Assembly: GCF_030696885.1 (NCBI RefSeq)
Contig: NZ_JAUYRI010000007.1
Coordinates: forward strand, 62,001-126,000
Reading direction: 5' to 3'
DNA from: Thiobacillus sp.
GTDB taxonomy: Bacteria; Pseudomonadota; Gammaproteobacteria; Burkholderiales; Thiobacillaceae
Length of the DNA: 64,000 nucleotides
Under the pieces are notes generated by a model, which had not been told where the DNA came from, did no database searches, and saw only the letters and a list, made by a program, of their open reading frames with translations. Shown here one piece after another: positions 60,187 to 64,000 of the stretch. The translations under genes and the position numbers were made by a program. Position 1 is the first letter of the stretch. The number at the start of each line of letters is the position of its first letter.

Positions 60187-62830
60187 CCCACATCCCCTTG
60201 CGGCACAGTCCGCGCGCTTCGCAATATTTGCAGACACTGTCGACGCCATGGGCCGGCAACGCGGCGTGCCGGGCGATCGCTTCGAGCAGCTCGGGCAGGC
60301 GCAGGCTGATCGCGGCGACGTCGGTTTCGCCGTCGAGTTCGAGCGCGGCGACGGGGGCTTCGTTGATCGGCAGGTAGGCGGCGGCGGCCTCGCACAGCCA
60401 GGCATAGAAGGGCAGCTGCACGGCTTCGTCGGGCGCCTTGAGTTTCTTCTTTAGGCCCTGCGCGGCGCTGGTCTTGTAGTCGATCACGTAGCGAGCGTCG
60501 GCTTTTGCATCGACTCGGTCGACGCGGCCGTGCAGGGTGATCTCGCCCAGGCCTTCAACGCTGTATGGCACGGCGAAATCGGTTTCGCCGGACTTATAGC
60601 GCCAGCCGGCAGATGCGTGCGCCAGCCAGGCGTCGATGTAGGCGGGCTGGATGCTGTCCCACCGGCTTGCCCAGGCGGCGGCGGTGTACGCGGGCAGGGT
60701 AGCGAACTCGGCGGTGGAGCAGGCATTCAGCTGCGTCAGCGCAGCGTCGCGTTCGAGCGGCGGATCGCTGTCGTGAAAGGCCTTGAGGATGCGGTGCAGC
60801 GCGTTGCCGTAGTCGCTCTTGTCGAGCGCTTCGTCGGCCTCGTCGAGTTCACGCAGGCCGAGCACGCTGCGTGCGAAGAAGCGGTAGGGGCAGTCGAGCA
60901 GGGTCTGGTAGGCGGTGGGCGAATAGTGCCGCGGCAGCTGCGCGGGCGTGACCGTTGGCGCGGGCTGCACGCAGGCAGCAGGCAGCGGGCTCGCCTGCGT
61001 GGGCGGCGCGCCGGGGGCCTGCGTCGGCAGATCGCTGCCCCACGCGGCCCGGTGCAACGCCTGCAGCCGCAGCACCAGCGGCGAGGCGGGGTTGGGCTCG
61101 TCGTCGTTCCACGCCTGCCAGCTGATGAGCGCGGGCCCCTGGACCAGCAGCTGCATCAGGTCGGCGGTCGCTGCCGCGGCGTCGTCGACGGCCGTCGGCA
61201 GGCCCAGTTGCCCGCGCGTGGCCTGCGAAAACAGGCCCGGCGCGGGGCGCGCGGGCAGGTGACGGGCGTCGGCGCCGATCACCGCGACGGCGTCGAACAG
61301 GCGCCCGCGCGCGGCGGGCAGCGAGGTCAGCACGAGGGGGCTGGCGACGCTGGCGTCGATGAAGCTCGCCGATTCCAGCGCCAAGTTGAGCCAGCGCCTC
61401 CATTCGTTGAAGCCGTATTTTTCGGTGTCGTCGGCCAGGTCGCGGCGTAGGTCTTCGAGTGTTTCGAGTACGCGGGCGCCGGCGGCGTCGGCCTTGAGCG
61501 GGGTTCCAGCATCCAGCCTGGCGAGGCTGTCGGCGAGGCGGGTGAGCCAAATGACGAGCGGGGCGCGGCGTTGCACGAACGCCTGGTGCGCGTCGAACAG
61601 CGCGGCCAGCCAGTCCGGCAACGTGCCGAATTCGCGCTGTGCCAGTCGCCGGATATCGGCCATGCCCTGCGACACGCCGTGGCGGCGCAGCGCCAGCTCG
61701 AATGTCAGCACCTGATCCTGGCGCGCGGTGGGCGCGCCCAGCACGAAGGGCGACTTCAGCAGGTCGAGCAATTCGACATGGGGAAAGTCGCTCGCGACGC
61801 ATTCCAGCCAGCGGTCGATCACCGCGGCGGCAGCGGTGGTCGACAGCGTCCAGCCGGTTTCGTCGGCCACCAGCACGTCCATGCGCTCGAGCAGCGCGCG
61901 CACCCGCCGCGCGGTTTCGCGGTCGAGTGCGATCAGGGCGAGGTCGCGCTTGCCTGCATTGAGCTGCGCGGCCACCCAGCTGGCGACGGCGCGCGCTTCG
62001 GCTTCCAGATGCGGCGCGGGGGCAAGCATCAGGCGATCCCGCAGCGGCGAGACGGGGAGGCGCTGCACCAGCGCGAGGGCGCGGTCGCGCAGCGGCGGAT
62101 CGGTTTGCATCCAGGCCTGGTGCAGCGTGTGGGCCAGCGGGGCCTCGGCGTCCGCTTCGAACAGGATGAGCGGGGCGTGTTCGGCGCAGCGCGCGAGGAA
62201 CTGCCGCTCGACGGCGGTGAGCGTGCCCAGCGCGTAGCCATAGATCGGTTGCGGCGCTGCCGCGATCTGTTCGGCCAGCGCATCGAGCGCGCGCGCGTAG
62301 CGCGCCTGCGGATCGTGGCCGTCGCGGTTGAGCGTTTGCCACACCGCCTCGATCAGTGCGGTTTCGCGGTCGAGCGTGTCGGCGTGTAGCGCGCGGATCT
62401 GCGAGCCGATATCGCCGCCCAGGCGCGCGGCCGACAGTTCGTCGGCCAGCGCCAGCAGTTCGCCGGCGAGCGTCCAGCGGTCGACGCTGCCGAGCCAGTC
62501 GGTTTGACGCAGCACGCCATGCAGCTGTGCCAGCCGCCGCGCCTGCGGCTCGGCATGGCCGGCGGCCACACTGTCGGCCCAGCTTTTCAGCGGCGTGATC
62601 CGCGGCGGAATCAAAACGGCGCGACCGGCTGCCTGCGCCAGCGCGCGGGCGAAGTCCTGCCCGGCGCGCAGGTTGGGGACAAGCACGGTCAGCCCGGACA
62701 GGTCGGGCAGGCGGTCGGCGTGGTGATCGAGCAGGTGGTGGGCGACAGCATGCGGCAGCGCGCCGTCGCCGAAAGTGTTCAAGCGGCTCAGCGCTCCAGG
62801 TACTGGCGTTTGTCCTTGGTCTGGGCCCAT
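60179..62830 (-). CDS. AddB-like PD-(D/E)XK nuclease/inactivated helicase subunit (start uncertain)
   Basis: C-terminal [14 protein letters not shown] ... [26 protein letters not shown] ... [13 protein letters not shown]; overlaps the AddA-like start. Confidence 0.88.
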   Translation of the reverse strand: MGPDQGQTPVPGALSRLNTFGDGALPHAVAHHLLDHHADRLPDLSGLTVLVPNLRAGQDFARALAQAAGRAVLIPPRITPLKSWADSVAAGHAEPQARRLAQLHGVLRQTDWLGSVDRWTLAGELLALADELSAARLGGDIGSQIRALHADTLDRETALIEAVWQTLNRDGHDPQARYARALDALAEQIAAAPQPIYGYALGTLTAVERQFLARCAEHAPLILFEADAEAPLAHTLHQAWMQTDPPLRDRALALVQRLPVSPLRDRLMLAPAPHLEAEARAVASWVAAQLNAGKRDLALIALDRETARRVRALLERMDVLVADETGWTLSTTAAAAVIDRWLECVASDFPHVELLDLLKSPFVLGAPTARQDQVLTFELALRRHGVSQGMADIRRLAQREFGTLPDWLAALFDAHQAFVQRRAPLVIWLTRLADSLARLDAGTPLKADAAGARVLETLEDLRRDLADDTEKYGFNEWRRWLNLALESASFIDASVASPLVLTSLPAARGRLFDAVAVIGADARHLPARPAPGLFSQATRGQLGLPTAVDDAAAATADLMQLLVQGPALISWQAWNDDEPNPASPLVLRLQALHRAAWGSDLPTQAPGAPPTQASPLPAACVQPAPTVTPAQLPRHYSPTAYQTLLDCPYRFFARSVLGLRELDEADEALDKSDYGNALHRILKAFHDSDPPLERDAALTQLNACSTAEFATLPAYTAAAWASRWDSIQPAYIDAWLAHASAGWRYKSGETDFAVPYSVEGLGEITLHGRVDRVDAKADARYVIDYKTSAAQGLKKKLKAPDEAVQLPFYAWLCEAAAAYLPINEAPVAALELDGETDVAAISLRLPELLEAIARHAALPAHGVDSVCKYCEARGLCRKGMWDA

Positions 62831-63111
62831 TCGTCGGCGTCAGGCAGCGGGTCCTTGCTTTCGAGGATGACCTTCCATTCCTTGGCAAGCTCAGCGTTCA
62901 GCGCGATGTAGGCACGCTGGTCGTCCGGCACGTCGTCTTCGGCGAAAATGGCTTCCACCGGGCATTCGGCCACGCAGAGGGTGCAGTCGATGCACTCCTC
63001 GGGGTCGATGACGAGGAAGTTGGGGCCTTCGTGAAAGCAGTCGACCGGACAGACGTCGACACAGTCGGTATATTTGCACTTGATGCAGGCGTCGGCTACA
63101 ACATAAGTCAT
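62788..63111 (-). CDS. fdxA: 7Fe-4S ferredoxin FdxA
   Basis: [56 protein letters not shown]. Confidence 0.97.
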   Translation of the reverse strand: MTYVVADACIKCKYTDCVDVCPVDCFHEGPNFLVIDPEECIDCTLCVAECPVEAIFAEDDVPDDQRAYIALNAELAKEWKVILESKDPLPDADEWAQTKDKRQYLER

Positions 63112-63272
63112 TCGGATTTACCCAGATGGATGGAAAAAGCCCCGGTTGCTTGCGGGCGGCAATTTTGATGTAGCATATCGGCACAAAACCGAATTTTCCA
63201 GCTTTACCGTCAGCGTCAAACGCACCCAGGCCAGTTCCGGCTATCCCCTTCCCTGATTAGGAGCTTCACCAA

Positions 63273-63599
63273 ATGAGCGAGCATGTTCATTACATATCCG
63301 ACGATTCCTTCGAGCAGGAAGTCCTGCAGGCCGGTGTACCGGTGCTGGTGGACTACTGGGCGGACTGGTGCGGCCCTTGCAAGATGATCTCGCCGATCCT
63401 CGACGAAGTCGCCAAGGAATACGCCGGCAAGCTCAAAGTGTGCAAACTCAATATCGATGAAAACCAGGCCACGCCGCCCAAGTTCGGCATCCGCGGCATC
63501 CCCACCCTGATGATCTTCAAGAACGGCAACGTCGAAGCCACCAAGGTCGGTGCGCTGTCCAAGTCGCAGCTCACCGCTTTTGTTGATAGCAACATCTGA
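63273..63599 (+). CDS. trxA: Thioredoxin
   Basis: [27 protein letters not shown]. Confidence 0.98.
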   Translation: MSEHVHYISDDSFEQEVLQAGVPVLVDYWADWCGPCKMISPILDEVAKEYAGKLKVCKLNIDENQATPPKFGIRGIPTLMIFKNGNVEATKVGALSKSQLTAFVDSNI

Positions 63600-63712
63600 A
63601 TATGCATTCCCCGGACGAAGTGCCCCGCGAGCCGTCTGAGCCCGCAGCATCGTCCGGCCCCACCCCTCCCCCAAGTCCGGCTCCTTCAAGCGAGCCCATT
63701 CAGGCCTCCCCC

Positions 63713-64000
63713 ATGCATCTTTCCGAGCTCAAGCAAAAACCCATCACCGAACTTCTCGAAATCGCCGCCACCAGCGGCATCGACAACGCCAACCGCTTTC
63801 GCAAACAGGAGCTGATTTTTGCCATCCTGAAGGCGCAGGCCAAGCGCGGCGAGAGCATCTACGGTGACGGTGTGCTGGAAGTGCTGCCGGATGGCTTTGG
63901 GTTCCTGCGGTCGCCGGAATCCTCGTATCTGGCCAACACCGACGACATCTACGTGTCGCCGTCGCAGATCCGCCGCTTCAACCTGCACACCGGCGACACG
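63713..64000 (+). CDS. rho: Transcription termination factor Rho, 3' end truncated by window
   Basis: [96 protein letters not shown] (hand translation); an in-frame ATG also occurs at 63602. Confidence 0.95.
   Translation, partial: MHLSELKQKPITELLEIAATSGIDNANRFRKQELIFAILKAQAKRGESIYGDGVLEVLPDGFGFLRSPESSYLANTDDIYVSPSQIRRFNLHTGDT

Overview
This 64 kb window is gene-dense, GC-rich chromosome from a betaproteobacterium (a Thiobacillus-like lineage is my guess from gene content). It spans the dnaA/dnaN/gyrB origin neighbourhood. Most of it is recognisable housekeeping: rhlE-type helicase, ABC exporter, mnmE, yidC-rnpA-rpmH | dnaA-dnaN-gyrB, a pst phosphate operon, topA-smg-dprA-lysM / def-fmt-rsmB-ntrYX-like-trkA-trkH-trkH, yggX, phoU, Nudix-ThiE, argJ, an AddA/AddB-like pair, fdxA, trxA and rho (cut by the window end). 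No rRNA, tRNA or CRISPR array was seen. The clearest accessory feature lies directly downstream of the gyrB terminator. It is a lower-GC gene (19620..20969, minus strand) encoding a GIY-YIG nuclease-like domain with three GWT-EQA-type repeats on each side (3 + nuclease + 3). The gene is bracketed by imperfect 28-nt direct repeats, suggesting a small mobile or homing-type cassette. Other points of interest: the rnpA-yidC-mnmE cluster is interrupted by an opposite-strand EAL gene and lacks yidD; a PhnD-like binding protein is fused to a rhodanese; an NtrX-like regulator has a degenerate AAA+ domain; a winged-helix regulator in the pst locus has a receiver lacking its phosphoacceptor; a PNPOx-GAF-C-terminal domain protein overlaps a second PNPOx gene; trkH is duplicated in tandem; and there are several intergenic palindromes. 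All coordinates and translations come from the supplied sequence and ORF track; family names are from recognition only, with no database search.
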